From positions 7,892,176 through 7,956,175 of the forward strand of contig JAMKCF010000008.1 in the NCBI GenBank assembly GCA_023634235.1: DNA of 64,000 bases, written 5' to 3'. The notes below the pieces were generated by a model, which saw only the letters and a program-made list of their open reading frames with translations, searched no databases and was not told where the DNA came from. Both the position numbers and the translations under genes were made by a program. Below, piece by piece: positions 44,641 to 55,360 of the stretch (the stretch's first letter is position 1; the number at the start of each line of letters is the position of its first letter). The DNA comes from Pisaster brevispinus (Eukaryota; Echinodermata; Asteroidea; Forcipulatida; Asteriidae).

Positions 44641-44676
44641 ATGGTGCTGAAACAGTGTCCAGATTGTGACCAACAG
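44641..44676 (+). CDS. C16orf87: C16orf87-type exon 1 (residues 1-12)
   Basis: 36 nt coding, MVLKQCPDCDQQ; donor CAG/GTAAAT, phase 0. Too short to notice without the homology to the CPxCDQQVPVACK motif. Confidence 0.9.
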
Positions 44677-47600
44677 GTAAATTAACATAACATGATCATT
44701 GATACGCACATATACAGTGCACTTACTACAGTTCAAGTATGATGAACGTTCATCATACTTCATGCGATACGAAAGTCAAGCAAATTTTCTTGCGTCACAA
44801 ACCTGGAAACATTTTGGGGTTGAAAACAAAATAACAATACCTCCATGGACAAATTTAGTATATCACTTTCAGGATTTGATTGAACCATGGGATGATGGAG
44901 GAACCTCCATGATTGAACCAACAATTCCCGGATTAACGTGCCGGAACTCTCCCTTTTGTTTTGCGGTACAGTCATTTGACCAGTTCGGGATCATTGACCA
45001 GTTCGGGATCACTTCAACTTTGCAACAACCCCCATAATTAAGTTACTTCTCACATTACCAATTTCTGTTGATACATGTGAAGAATAATGTAACACAAGAT
45101 ATTGTTGTGTGCTACTTGAGCGGCCGATAACTAAATGTTACAGATATACAGTAGACGACAGAAAGAGGAAGGCAGACACGTACTGTATACTGGGCTGTAT
45201 TGGAATTTTATTGTATTATTCCTGGCTGATGGTTAGACGAAAGAAAACTGGATTGGGCCACATGGGCTAACCAGACTACCGAGAAAAGCAGAGAATGAAC
45301 TAAGAATTAAACTATATAGACAATATATAGAGGATTGGTAAATCTTGGTCACTGACCGGATAATAGTGGTGGTCAGTGCAGGTCCATGGGGGTATCCAGT
45401 GGGCCTACCACATGGGTGATTTATGGGCTTGAGTGCATGGTCAAGGAAGTGGACGGAAGCTTGATAATTGGGGATAATGGGGTTAAGGTTGGAAGGAGGC
45501 TGTGTTTCTAATAGGGACAATTATTCTTAAAATAATTACTGGTGATGACAGCTAGATTCAGGGTTTACATTATTTCCATGTGGGGGAAGAAAATGTCCTC
45601 ATTTTCAAAAATATCAAAAGTGAACAGAAAATACTGTTATTTAAGAAAAGTGGAGCGTCAAAGGTGGTTTTAACAACAAAATGGAGAATCCCAAAAGTGG
45701 CACAATACCAACTAATATTGACCGGGGGAATACTTGAATGGATGTACATTAATACAAGTGTGTGAACCAAGTAGAAAAGTGCACCGTTAAAATACGTTAA
45801 GTACAATACAAGGCATAGAAGCATAGGCAAATGAATCAAGAAACATTAAAAAGAAAGTATTATTATAATAATAATAATTATTATTAGTAGTAGTATTGTT
45901 ATCATAATTATTTTTACCATTTAAGCAAATAACAATCAAAAGGGATGGGTGAATGTACCACCCGAAAAAAACAAGGTGGTAACTGCGTACACACTATGCA
46001 ATAACAACGAGAAAATGTAATGGTAAATTAACAAGAATGCAAAATCTATTATTAGAAGGAGAACCGATGGGGCAGGGTGACAATTCTGCCACTGCGTGTG
46101 CGACAGAGAGGAGAGGGGGAGGGAAGAGGGGACAGGTGGGGCAGACGATGACGGAGGAGGGAGGGATGGAGTAGTAAGTGCACCGGGGGCATGTAGGGAA
46201 GCACTAGAGGGCGGGGTGTTGGTAGCAATCCCCGACCCGGGTCGACAGGAGACGTGTATGGCTTTAATCTATTGTAGTGGATTGTATAGGGCGTGGATTT
46301 AGGGTTATAAATATCAACAATGGAGTAGAGTACTGGCCTGTCATCATTAGAGGGGAGGCCTGACAGGACCTTGAACGGGCCTTTCCACCGAGGGGCAAGT
46401 TTGGTTCGAGATTTGGCAGGGTCATCGCGCCAAACTAGGTCACCAGGGTGAAAGGGGGAGAATTTCACACAGGCATCATAGCTGGATTTTTGAGAAGCAC
46501 TAGAGTGGTCTTGATTGTCAGCGGCTAGGCTGAAAGCAGAGGAAAGTTTGGCTTTCAGTGCATCGGCATAGGAATGGGATGATGAGGAAGAGGTGGGGGA
46601 GGGGGATCCAATGAGAACGTGTGCAGGGAGTCTGGGCTCTCTGCCCGTAGCTAAATAGAATGGGGAATAGCCAGTTGATGAATGGACGGCAGAGTTGTAT
46701 GCGAGTTGGACCTGAGGGAGAATGTTATCCCACTCAGCAGTGGGTGACGTTACTAAATATGTCGAAAGTTGGTCCTTCAAAATGCGGAAGGGGAGGGATG
46801 GAACTAGTGGGTGATGGGCATGATGGGGGAGACATGATAAAAATGCCTAGAACTTATAAACAATGTGTAAAAGCAAAAGTTATAATTATGTGCGGATAAA
46901 CACAAACAGTCACAAGAGTGTCAAAAGTGAAAAAAAGTATGACGGCAATTTGGAAAAAGCAAAAACAATTACAAAATAATCGAGAAATAATCGATAAATC
47001 GGAACGCACTGTATGACAACTATATAAAAATTGTAACACTCTGGCTCTATAGCAGACTAGGAGAAAGAGAAAGTACTACATGTAGATGGATGTAAAATGA
47101 AAATGCACACAAGAGGAACCGTTTGGATATAGGACGGTAATACAGAAAGTTTTTACCAAAAAGGAATATGTAAATCAAAATACGTAAAAGGAGAAAAACT
47201 TGCTGTGGAAGGTGTCAGCTTGGGCTGCAGAGCGGTGGAGTGCTGAAGAGCGTGATGGCTACTGCAGGACAAGGAAAAGAGTTGAAGAACACGAAACTGT
47301 CCAATCCAAGAAGAAGGCGTTCCGGGAAGTCCGAAGAAATGAAGAGACAAACTTGTAGGTAATGTCTGAAGAAAAGAACAGAAACAGTAACACAGTGTGG
47401 AATCCGAAAAATAACAGCAGGAGTCCAGAAGATGCGGCGGCAGCAAATGAAGCAAACAAAGAAAACAAAAAGTCTGGAGTCAGGAACGAAGAACAGGAAA
47501 CAGGACACTGAAAACTAGCAGGATGGGCTAACAATGTCAGCCTCAAAGTGGCGACGAAAACAGTCTAGGAGAGGAAGCGATGGTGGCAGGTAACTGAAGT

Positions 47601-50600
47601 GAAGAGTCATGTGACGGAGAGGGAACAAAAGTTCGCAGAAACTTGGAGAAATCCAGAGAGCGGGGGTAGTCCGGAGACAGGATAAAAGCAGAGACAGCAC
47701 AGTCACTGGAAAAGGGGTATTGCAGCGAAGAAATTGTTATTCGTCAGCTATGCGGATTACGAAGTGCAAACGGTGCCAAGTCTATGAAGAACAGGAAGAA
47801 GAATGACGATACGAGAAGGGAGGAGACGCCTGGGCCCGGAAGAAAACTGAAGAATCGACTCGTAGTGAGAACACGTTTGGCGAAAAGAGTTCACTTCGAT
47901 GGCTTGTGGCAGGCAAAAACCGCTGCTACCAAATGTAACACAAGATATTGTTGTGTGCTACTTGAGCGGCCGATAACTAAATGTTACAGATATACAGTAG
48001 ACGACAGAAAGAGGAAGGCAGACACGTACTGTATACTGGGCTGTATTGGAATTTTATTGTATTATTCCTGGCTGATGGTTAGACGAAAGAAAACTGGATT
48101 GGGCCACATGGGCTAACCAGACTACCGAGAAAAGCAGAGAATGAACTAAGAATTAAACTATATAGACAATATATAGAGGATTGGTAAATCTTGGTCACTG
48201 ACCGGATAATAGTGGTGGTCAGTGCAGGTCCATGGGGGTATCCAGTGGGCCTACCACATGGGTGATTTATGGGCTTGAGTGCATGGTCAAGGAAGTGGAC
48301 GGAAGCTTGATAATTGGGGATAATGGGGTTAAGGTTGGAAGGAGGCTGTGTTTCTAATAGGGACAATTATTCTTAAAATAATTACTGGTGATGACAGCTA
48401 GATTCAGGGTTTACAATAACATGCAATAAACCAACAAACCCAAAATAAGGTTCCAAACTTCATCAACAAATAAATTATGGCCATTTTCTTGAAGTTTGTC
48501 TGCGACTTTGATCATTATTTTAAAAAATAATGTTGGTTGAAAAACGCTGTTAAAACTTCTCACCTTTAAAATTTGAACGCCAGGGCGAATAATATTTATG
48601 TTAAATGCTTAGAATGTGTAAAAAATATTTCAAGTAAATACTGAGCAGTCGTCTTGTTTTTTTGAGGAGACGAAATTACCGAAATCGTCTTTTGGGGGGC
48701 ATCGTACCCTTGACCAGTTCGGGATCACTCACTACTCAGCATCTCTCATTGCGTCAAATGGTGCCGCACTCAGTGAGGTAAAATCTTACTGCTGCAGTCA
48801 AAAGTTTATTTGTTGCTTTTAAGATACATTTCTTCAACAAATTCTTGTAGGAATATTGTTTTTTTGTGAGAAAATAAAACTTGGAGGAGGAAATTGCGAC
48901 TGTAAGAATAGATATTTGGGTCAATGTTGCTTTTAGGCGTGCTTCACCTTTTCATTTGCCTTTGCTGTTGTTTTGTGTTTTTGTTGCTGGATTTTTGCAC
49001 TGCTGTTGAATACACTTGCATGAAATTCTCTGGAGAAAGGAAGTCCATGTCCATGCCAACACACTTGTGAAGTTTGTGTCCTTGAGAGACAGTTTTATGA
49101 ATGGGAGTATTGGTTTGCAATAGAGGGCAAGCTACTGATTCAGAATAGAATCAACTGATCCTGAACTGGTCAAACAGGTGACAATACTTTTCTCAAAGCC
49201 TCTTCAAAAGTACTAATCTTTTTTTGTCAGTGGATACTTGGTGAGTTTTATAACATGTTTAGGTAAACTGATAAACTTTTTTGTTTAAAATGTCAAAGAG
49301 ATTGCAACCAAAAACAATGTGAATTCAAAAAGGGATCCCGAACTGGTCAAATGACTGTACATATTAATTTGAAAATTGGGCTCTGCTTGGTTAGGATGGT
49401 GTACAGAAACTATCAAATTAACTGTTTTCTTTGCGCGTTTTGTATTTCGTTATTTTGGCGAGGACAGATGGCATACCATGCATACACCACGTAGGTGTGA
49501 ACGCGCAGACAATGTATCACTATCAGTTTAAGGTAGCTGGTATGTGCAATCCAATCAACGTATTTCTATTTATGGTCCTGTTAATGTTCAAAGCGCATGA
49601 TAGTCTGGTTCTTCAAAATATGCACAAATAGTTAATTATGTGTAAGATTAGGTGCCACGCAAAAGATGATTAGCCTAAAGAATGGCCCTTCTTGAGCATT
49701 CTAAAACTAACGGCGAAAGAAAAGTCACAAATTTCTGATGATTGTTACCATTTTTCTTTTTTAAAGGTATTTATTTATGGGAATAGTGTGGAAAGCTGGT
49801 CCTCGTGGTAATGACCTTTGTTGGTGGCTGGCCGCTGGCCTTCAGCTTGGTCCATTAACAGCAACCAGCCACCAACCCGGTCATTACCGCGTAGTGAAGA
49901 GCAGTTCCCCACACTGATATTCCCTCATTATTTATTACATCATTATCGTTATTAAGCAGTCGCAACTGAGATCCCATTCATAACAACTTGCCAGTCTTTA
50001 TCCCTCATTATGTTTGGAAGGTCCTCCATATAATATTTTGTGTCTCTGTCAATCGCGTGAATGTAGATGAAAGGTCTATGTCCTCTTTATATAGCATGGA
50101 AGTCTCCTACATAATAGAGTACATCAGGTAAGATCTGGTCACAGCAGGTCATGACCAAGCTGTCTACACACTGAATTCAAGTCGTGGTGGCTGCCTCATC
50201 ACAATATGGGTTCGAATCTCAGTCCCGGCACTTGTGTCCTTGAGCAAGACACTTAACTGTAATTGCTCCTCGGCGTTTATGTCCTAACTTATGGACTCTG
50301 CCAAGGAAGGAAGTAGAAGTAGCAGTGGTCTTCAGCGCGTTAGCAGTGGCCAGCAACGCATGCTCTACTTTGAGCAACAACGGCAAAGATGATGACCGCA
50401 TTTAACCAAACTTTTCATTAATTGCAGGTACCAGTGGCGTGTAAGGCTTGTTATTGTGGCTATGAGTTCTTCCAGAGAAGGGTTTACCAAGCCAAACCAG
50501 ACCCACCATCATCCGGTAATATTCCAGTCCAGTTATATTCCCAATATAACCTACTAAACTGAAATGTCCCATCCAATAGTGGCATCAGTCGTTCAGGCCT

Positions 50601-53522
50601 CAATATCAGTCTTGATTTGAAAAAGCGATATAAAGGCAAGTTTTAGTGTTGTTTGTAGAATTGCTCATTGGTTAAGATAAGACAAGGTGGCCAGGTACAG
50701 GCAAATAACATAAATTGGGTAGTGTCCCTGCACTGGCTTATACAACCAAACAACTAGAAAAAGAGAGCAACTCAACTTTAAGAACATGGTACAAAGGTAC
50801 ATGGTTAAACCATAAAGACTGTTGACTTTGGGGCTGTTCAAAGTTTGTAAGTTTTCCTGATTTCAGAGTGTTTTCAAAGATCTTACTTTGAAAGACATTA
50901 ATTAACCATTTTAGGAAAGAAAAACGACAGCCCAATGTCCAAGTTTCTTATTTGAGGTGGTGTAGAGTCAGTTCAGAGGGGGTTCTTACACTACACAAAG
51001 AGGAGGCAGACATTCTTTGCTTAGGTTTTGTTCTTGTTTGTACGGTCACAGCCCTGCTGAAAGTGTGACATAATGGCACTGAAACCCACCCAACCCTACA
51101 TAAGCTCGCACACACAGCAGAGTCCAGCATTCTCCAGAAGACGGTCAGAGCACACTGACCGAAACGTCGAGCTGAACAAACCGGCTCTTCTCAGAACCAC
51201 CACTACTCACACAAAGAGATTTCTTACATGGTGTCACTGCAAACCTTACTTACTTAGTATTTTTCCACCATGCATAGCCTTAAGTCTTATCTGGCACTTG
51301 TCCTGTTCAGACGTAAGATGCATGCCACAGTACTGGCATGATCTGCTGTACGCACAAAGTTGGGGTATTTCTGGCTCCAAAGCTGGCGTACATTTGTGTG
51401 TGATTGTATCCCGTTCGAGGGCATTTCTTTTGACAGAAACTGATAACTCTAAAAACAAAACTTGAGACTTTGAAAGGCAAGTCCAATTTAAAGTTACTTT
51501 TTTTCCCGTGCATAGTTCTCCTCACGGAAAAGCAATGCTGTTTGGTAATTGTAGGAACCAGTTTGTGTGAAGTAGGCATGGCTTACATCACACTGTAGGA
51601 TCCGGACACGGATTTGCATTCAGAATTAATCATTTGTTTTGATGTTTGTTGCCACAGAGACAAATAAGAACAGACGAACGGGTAGAGTGAAGAGGGAGAG
51701 GCCAGATTATTACAGTGCCAGTGAGTTTGAAACACAGCTGCGTCGGGTAAGTCACTCGGTCTTCAAACAATTTTTTTAACAAGGCATGCAACTTCTCAGC
51801 TGTATTTTTTCTAAAAGAAACCATGAAGTATACTGCACAAAGTTTTCTGTGCTAAAAACCATTTTTTTCTTCATTTATCTTAAAGTAACATATCTGGGTT
51901 TTTTTAACGCACTTATGTTAAGGTTTGTTGTGATGTTGAGAAAAAAATCAAAATCTGTGTTAATTGTCCTGATATTAAAATAAAATACAGAAAAACAAAG
52001 TGAGACAAAAATAATGCTATTCTTAAACAATTTTTAGTTGATCATTTGTTAGCTCTGAAAGTAAAAATCTACTGTAATCCAACAATCACTGTCGACCATT
52101 TTTTGCATGTGTTTCAAAAACTAAGGAGGTTGACTGACTATTTTGTGCTGTTACAAATAATGTATGAACTTCAAGTGAAAGAACAGATGTGTAATATGCA
52201 TTGACAATTGGATTGACTTGGATTTACCCTTAGGCTCAGTTACTTTGGCAACATAAATTTTTTCTGAAGAAATGTTGAATTTGTATTTGCGCTCTTTCCA
52301 GTTGTCCAATAAGTCCGAACGATGTGGGAGCACAAGCTCTCTCCCTAAGAGCCCCAAGAAGAAACACAGAGGACGTCCAAGAAAGAAAGGAACACTGAAT
52401 AAAAGCTCCAAGACAAAAGTCAAAGGGGAGAGTTCAAATGCAGGTCAGCTGAGTATAGACATAGACTGTTTAAAGTAAATAAGGTTATGCATGATTGGAT
52501 GTATTTGGTGCTGTAGCAAGACCACTGCTTCCGCCTCTACTTTTGAAGCATTGCTGTTGAAGTCGGTGCTCAGTCAAAACTTCAACCAAAGATGCAAAAT
52601 TCAGACTCCGCCACACTCAAAATAAACCTCTGGGCACCTCATATTGTTATATAAGTTGTCCAACTCCCTATTGACCCCTTGCACCGATATCGCATGCTGC
52701 TATTGTCTGCCATGCGCGTCATTTTTTGAATCAAATTACCCATGAAACATAATGGTAAGCGTGTAAACACTGCGTCGCCTAAAATATACACTTAACTGTA
52801 TAACAACACGGAGACATCGGCCACGGCCTTCGTGGCCTGCGTGTAATTCCAGGCCTGCTGAGCTCTCAATGCTTCCAACAGATTCGATAAGACCAGACAA
52901 ATTCCTCAAGCAAATGCAAAGAACTGTATCATGAAGTGAAGCCTCAACATGACAGACATGTTTGAAACTGCACCAGTGTAGTATCTTTCTAAACGTATCC
53001 TGGACAGACACACAAACCTGATGTCTCGAGATACAACCATTTTGAATGGACACTCTCGCTTGTGTGAATCTTGCCAGAATTGCTGTCATTATCAAACTGA
53101 TTCACAGCATTTTTGCAACAAATTGAATAAATCTGAGTTCGTATATTCAAATATTATCAATGAAAAATAGTATTAGCTGTTGCAAACTGCTTACCAACCA
53201 AAAGGACCTATGGTATAAATGCAAACAAATAGTAAGTGGCCTGACGTTTCGACCCTAGCAGAGTCTTTCTGGAAGGCTAAATGATATCATTTACACTTGT
53301 ACTATACTGACTGATTCTTACCTCCTCTGCATTCACCCAGATGCTAAGGATAACAAAGAGGAAGACATGTACTCCAACCTGTCTACAGAGAACTCGTTTG
53401 TTTACTGCGTCGTCCTAAATGAGATCAACCGTAAGCTTCAGAGTCAATGGAACGGCCCGGCAGACACCAATAACACCATGGTGGAAAATAAACAGTATGT
53501 CTTCACGGAAGGTGACACATAA
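44641..53522 (+). CDS. C16orf87: UPF0547 / C16orf87-type protein, complete 5-exon gene
   Basis: Five exons join in phase to 178 residues. The start MVLKQCPDCDQQ continues across intron 1 into VPVACKACYCGYEFF, a zinc-ribbon-like N-terminus with cysteines 6, 9, 17, 20 and 22. A basic Lys/Arg-rich middle follows, with an AT-hook-like KKHRGRPRKKG (RGRP at 94-97). The C-terminal block EEDMYSNLSTENSFVYCVVL..EINRKL (126-151) matches the conserved end of human C16orf87 as I remember it (about 154 residues). The last 27 residues look like an extension. The basic and AT-hook segments suggest a nuclear role. Association of the human protein with HDAC1/2-MIER complexes is recalled, not checked. An in-frame TAG at 44608-44610 fixes the start. 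Intron 1 (5.75 kb) holds the nested transposons. Confidence 0.93.
44735..44760. repeat. 26-bp perfect palindrome
   Basis: AAGTATGATGAAC is followed directly by its exact reverse complement GTTCATCATACTT, with no spacer, 58 bases inside intron 1 of the C16orf87-type gene. Confidence 0.95.
45088..45569 (-). repeat. 3' LTR (in minus orientation)
   Basis: Begins TGTAAACC and ends TGTTACA on the minus strand (TG...CA). A TATA-like stretch lies at about 45331-45309 and AATAAA at 45212-45207, in the order expected for minus-strand transcription. The 95-codon open frame inside (45520-45233) occurs identically in both LTRs and is not a known protein. Confidence 0.92.
46052..46780 (-). pseudogene. Integrase C-terminal fragment, Ty3/gypsy type
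   Basis: An open frame of 242 codons covers the end of an integrase. LKDQLSTYL and WDNILPQVQLAYNSAVHSST belong to the end of the catalytic core, GYSPFYLATGREPRLP to the conserved segment after it, and PRWKGPFKVL...HYNRLKPY to the C-terminal GPY/F domain. The core's catalytic Asp residues are absent, so it cannot act alone. A deletion joint appears just upstream, near 46790, where leader-like sequence runs into the integrase frame. Confidence 0.85.
46790..47933 (-). other. Leader-like internal region of the LTR element
   Basis: Between the primer binding site and the integrase fragment there is no gag or protease motif. The minus strand is pyrimidine-rich with short overlapping open frames that I cannot assign. 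It is probably the 5' untranslated leader plus a deletion scar. Confidence 0.45.
47934..48415 (-). repeat. 5' LTR (in minus orientation)
   Basis: Same 482 bases as 45088-45569 with no difference seen on reading both through. Confidence 0.92.
49777..49930. mobile_element. ~150-bp foldback element in intron 1
   Basis: GGGAATAGTGTGG...GGTCCTCGTGGTAATGACC...GTTGGTGGCTGG is mirrored by CCAGCCACCAAC..GGTCATTACC..CCCCACACTGATATTCCC. Arms are about 60 bp with small mismatches. No coding capacity. Confidence 0.8.
50158..50290 (+). repeat. tRNA-derived SINE (family 2), partial
   Basis: B box ATATGGGTTCGAATCTCAG, then TGTCCTTGAGCAAGACACTT and AACTGTAATTGCTCC. The A-box side is worn. Confidence 0.65.
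50428..50515 (+). CDS. C16orf87: C16orf87-type exon 2 (13-41 plus first base of E42)
   Basis: 88 nt, VPVACKACYCGYEFFQRR...PDPPSS. Acceptor ATTGCAG, donor CCG/GTAATA in phase 1. A SINE remnant lies about 140 bases upstream. Confidence 0.92.
51120..51215. repeat. Retroelement-tail-like fragment
   Basis: AGAAGACGGTCAGAGCAC and ACCGAAACGTCGAGCTG are typical of retroelement 3' ends that carry an ACCGAAACGTC motif. A similar GACGTTTCGACCCTAGC motif occurs at 53245. The class is uncertain. Confidence 0.4.
51658..51746 (+). CDS. C16orf87: C16orf87-type exon 3 (E42-R71)
   Basis: 89 nt, TNKNRRTGRVKRERPDYY...QLRR. Acceptor GCCACAG, donor CGG/GTAAGT, phase 0. The phase of exon 2 decides between AG/AGACA and the alternative two bases later. 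Confidence 0.9.
52302..52443 (+). CDS. C16orf87: C16orf87-type exon 4 (72-118 plus first base of D119)
   Basis: 142 nt, LSNKSERCGSTSSLPKSP...ESSNA with the AT-hook. Acceptor TTTCCAG, donor GCAG/GTCAGC (weak donor) in phase 1. Confidence 0.9.
53225..53290. repeat. GACGTTTCGACCCTAGC repeat fragment
   Basis: GGCCTGACGTTTCGACCC and AGCAGAGTCTTTCTGGAAGG form a short dispersed fragment about 60 bases upstream of the last C16orf87-type exon. Confidence 0.4.
53341..53522 (+). CDS. C16orf87: C16orf87-type exon 5 and stop (D119-T178)
   Basis: 182 nt coding, AKDNKEEDMYSNL...FTEGDT then TAA. Acceptor TCACCCAG. Contains the conserved YxNLS..F.FxVxLxEINRK-type block. Confidence 0.92.
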
Positions 53523-55360
53523 ATAATATTCCGGAGAGTGACGGTTAACTTTTTTTGCTCGTTGAGAGACTTTTTAGGCTGTGTGATACCAGTCAGTGGC
53601 AGATTGCAAAAACAACAACAAAAAACGGGTGAGAAAATACATTTGTGTTAAAGGATCATCTGGTTCCAGGTGTTTTTGTATGAGACAACGATGGGGACAA
53701 CTAATTGGGTATCAAATTATATACACTTAAACATTGAGAAGGTGAATAATACAATGACATATAAGATTTGGGAGAACTCCTCAATCCTGCTTTGTGAGAT
53801 ATGTGCGAGGCGCCTCCTCCAAATACAAACTCAAAGAATATTTGATCACATTTGTCAGCCCTACCTACCTTATATCCTTCACCTTCATCATCCATCCTCC
53901 TGATTTCAGCCGATTTTGATGGGTTCAGTACAGCCTAGCCAAACCAACTCTACATAGAACAGACCCTGATAAAAACCAATCTTATCGCAGTACATAGGGT
54001 TGATGATGATACGGTGTCAGTTATTTGTAGATTTTGCAAGATTCCTAGGAGAAGAACAAAATGGTGGGATGACAAAGTTAAAGTTGCAATTAAGCTATTA
54101 TACACAGAAATGCATGTACATGTATAATAAATAATAATACACAATTTTTATATAGCACTTCATCTACTGGCATCGCAAGGTGCTCATTATTTTACGATGA
54201 GCATAAAGATCTGTTTTTGAATTATGAGACCTAGCATAAGGATTAGAAGGTTCGGCGTGGCAATCTGCAGCCAACCGTACCAGAATCACCAGGGCAAACC
54301 CCTAACCTTAACAAAGTGTAAGTTGTTCTTTTACATGCATCACAAAACATATATGGTATCTACGGCTTTACGTCCAAGCCAGAGGACAAAGCCAGTAGGC
54401 CCCTGGTTTAGTGTCATGCTCAAGGACACGAGTGCCATGACCGGGAATCAAACCCACACTCTGACGACACCAAAGCTTGGGTCGGGTTCACTCGACCACC
54501 GGGGCACAACACTCCAAACGTGAAATGTAAATTATGTAAAAATGAAGACACATCTGTGAAAACCAACCTGTAAATTACATAGACATTATATAAAGTTTAT
54601 ATTTCAGCGGAAGAATGTAGAAGAGCAACCTCCTCAACTCAAGGATAACTGTGCTCTCCGAGACTGAAGTTCAACAAGTATAGTAAAAGTTGATTAAGTA
54701 ATAACCCCATCAAGATTACAGGGTTCCAATCAGGATAGACTTATATCCCACAAGGGATAGTTCTGGGGGGACAATAAAATATGTGGCAGTCCAATAAAGA
54801 ATTTCCTGATCAGAATCTTATTTTGTGAAAACTCATTTTTAATATAGCTTTTTGTTTTATGATGTGGTAATCATCAACTAAATATCCCAACAATACCCAG
54901 TTTGTCAGGGTTAGCTGGGATCGACATGGTGCCTAACACCTCCAACTAGTACAGTAGGCCTAAGTTTTTGCATTGATTAGGTTCATGAAGTTTGGCCAAA
55001 CAAACTTCAAGTTTACCCCTATCAAGCTATTTTGTTTTGACAGTGAAGCATGGACGAATATATGAAGGCAGATGTAACAACATGTTGGGTTCTAATCAAG
55101 GTAGATTTTGTTTTCAAAATTGGGGTAGTTTACATAACAACTTAGCAATTTGGAGAATCTCAAGTATGAAGCAAATTAAGTCTATTGTTCTCTTGAGGAG
55201 ATAGTATCATGTGACATACTTAATGATGTAAAGTGCCTTTATAATTAACTGTTTATTGAATGCTGTACAGTGTAAATATAGTAACTTTTTGTAATTAATG
55301 TTTATGCATGCTTCTCTATTCATTTAATAAACTACATGTACATAATAAACTAACATGTTT
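53523..55360 (+). other. C16orf87: 3' UTR / 3' flank of the C16orf87-type gene
   Basis: No coding exon follows the stop. Candidate AATAAA signals occur at 54126-54131, 55326-55331 and 55344-55349; the last two are close together in an AT-rich context and could end a long 3' UTR. An inverted family-2 SINE lies at 54370-54505. Confidence 0.45.
54370..54505 (-). repeat. tRNA-derived SINE (family 2), inverted
   Basis: On the minus strand: GAGTGTGGGTTTGATTCCCG as B box and GTGTCCTTGAGCATGACACT as body, matching the plus-strand copies. Confidence 0.65.

Larger units (their letters stand above)
45088..48415 (-). mobile_element. Young, internally deleted Ty3/gypsy LTR retrotransposon
   Basis: Two 482-bp LTRs that I read as identical (45088-45569 and 47934-48415) flank only 2,364 bp of internal sequence. 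The flanking direct repeat is ATAA (44084+1000 to 45087 on the left, i.e. bases 45084-45087, and 48416-48419 on the right), or AATAA if the last LTR base is counted. Coding is on the minus strand, so 47934-48415 is the 5' LTR. Just inside it, TTTGGTAGCAGCGG on the minus strand resembles a tRNA-iMet primer binding site. Gag, protease, reverse transcriptase, RNase H and most of integrase are missing; the integrase end remains. A clear polypurine tract was not found. It inserted into the TIR element at 44966-49360. Confidence 0.93.
44966..49360. mobile_element. Tc1/mariner-like TIR element, split by an LTR element
   Basis: 27-bp perfect terminal inverted repeats (44966-44992 and 49334-49360) start GTACAGTCATTTGACC and read on to GGGATC. 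A TA stands directly outside CAGTCATT at each end, the pattern of Tc1/mariner/pogo insertions. Taking out the LTR retrotransposon (45088-48415) leaves about 1.06 kb with no transposase, so it is a MITE-size, non-autonomous element. GACCAGTTCGGGATC is repeated inside (44996, 48712; worn copy near 49155 inverted), as subterminal transposase sites often are. Confidence 0.82.

Noticed and set aside
45233..45520. 95-codon minus-strand open frame repeated at 48079-48366
   Set aside because: It lies wholly inside the two LTRs, is identical because the LTRs are, and resembles no known protein.
45570..45600. Polypurine tract next to the left LTR
   Set aside because: The GGGGGAAGAAAA run is purine-rich on the plus strand, but the element is coded on the minus strand, where it is pyrimidine-rich. 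Not accepted as the tract.
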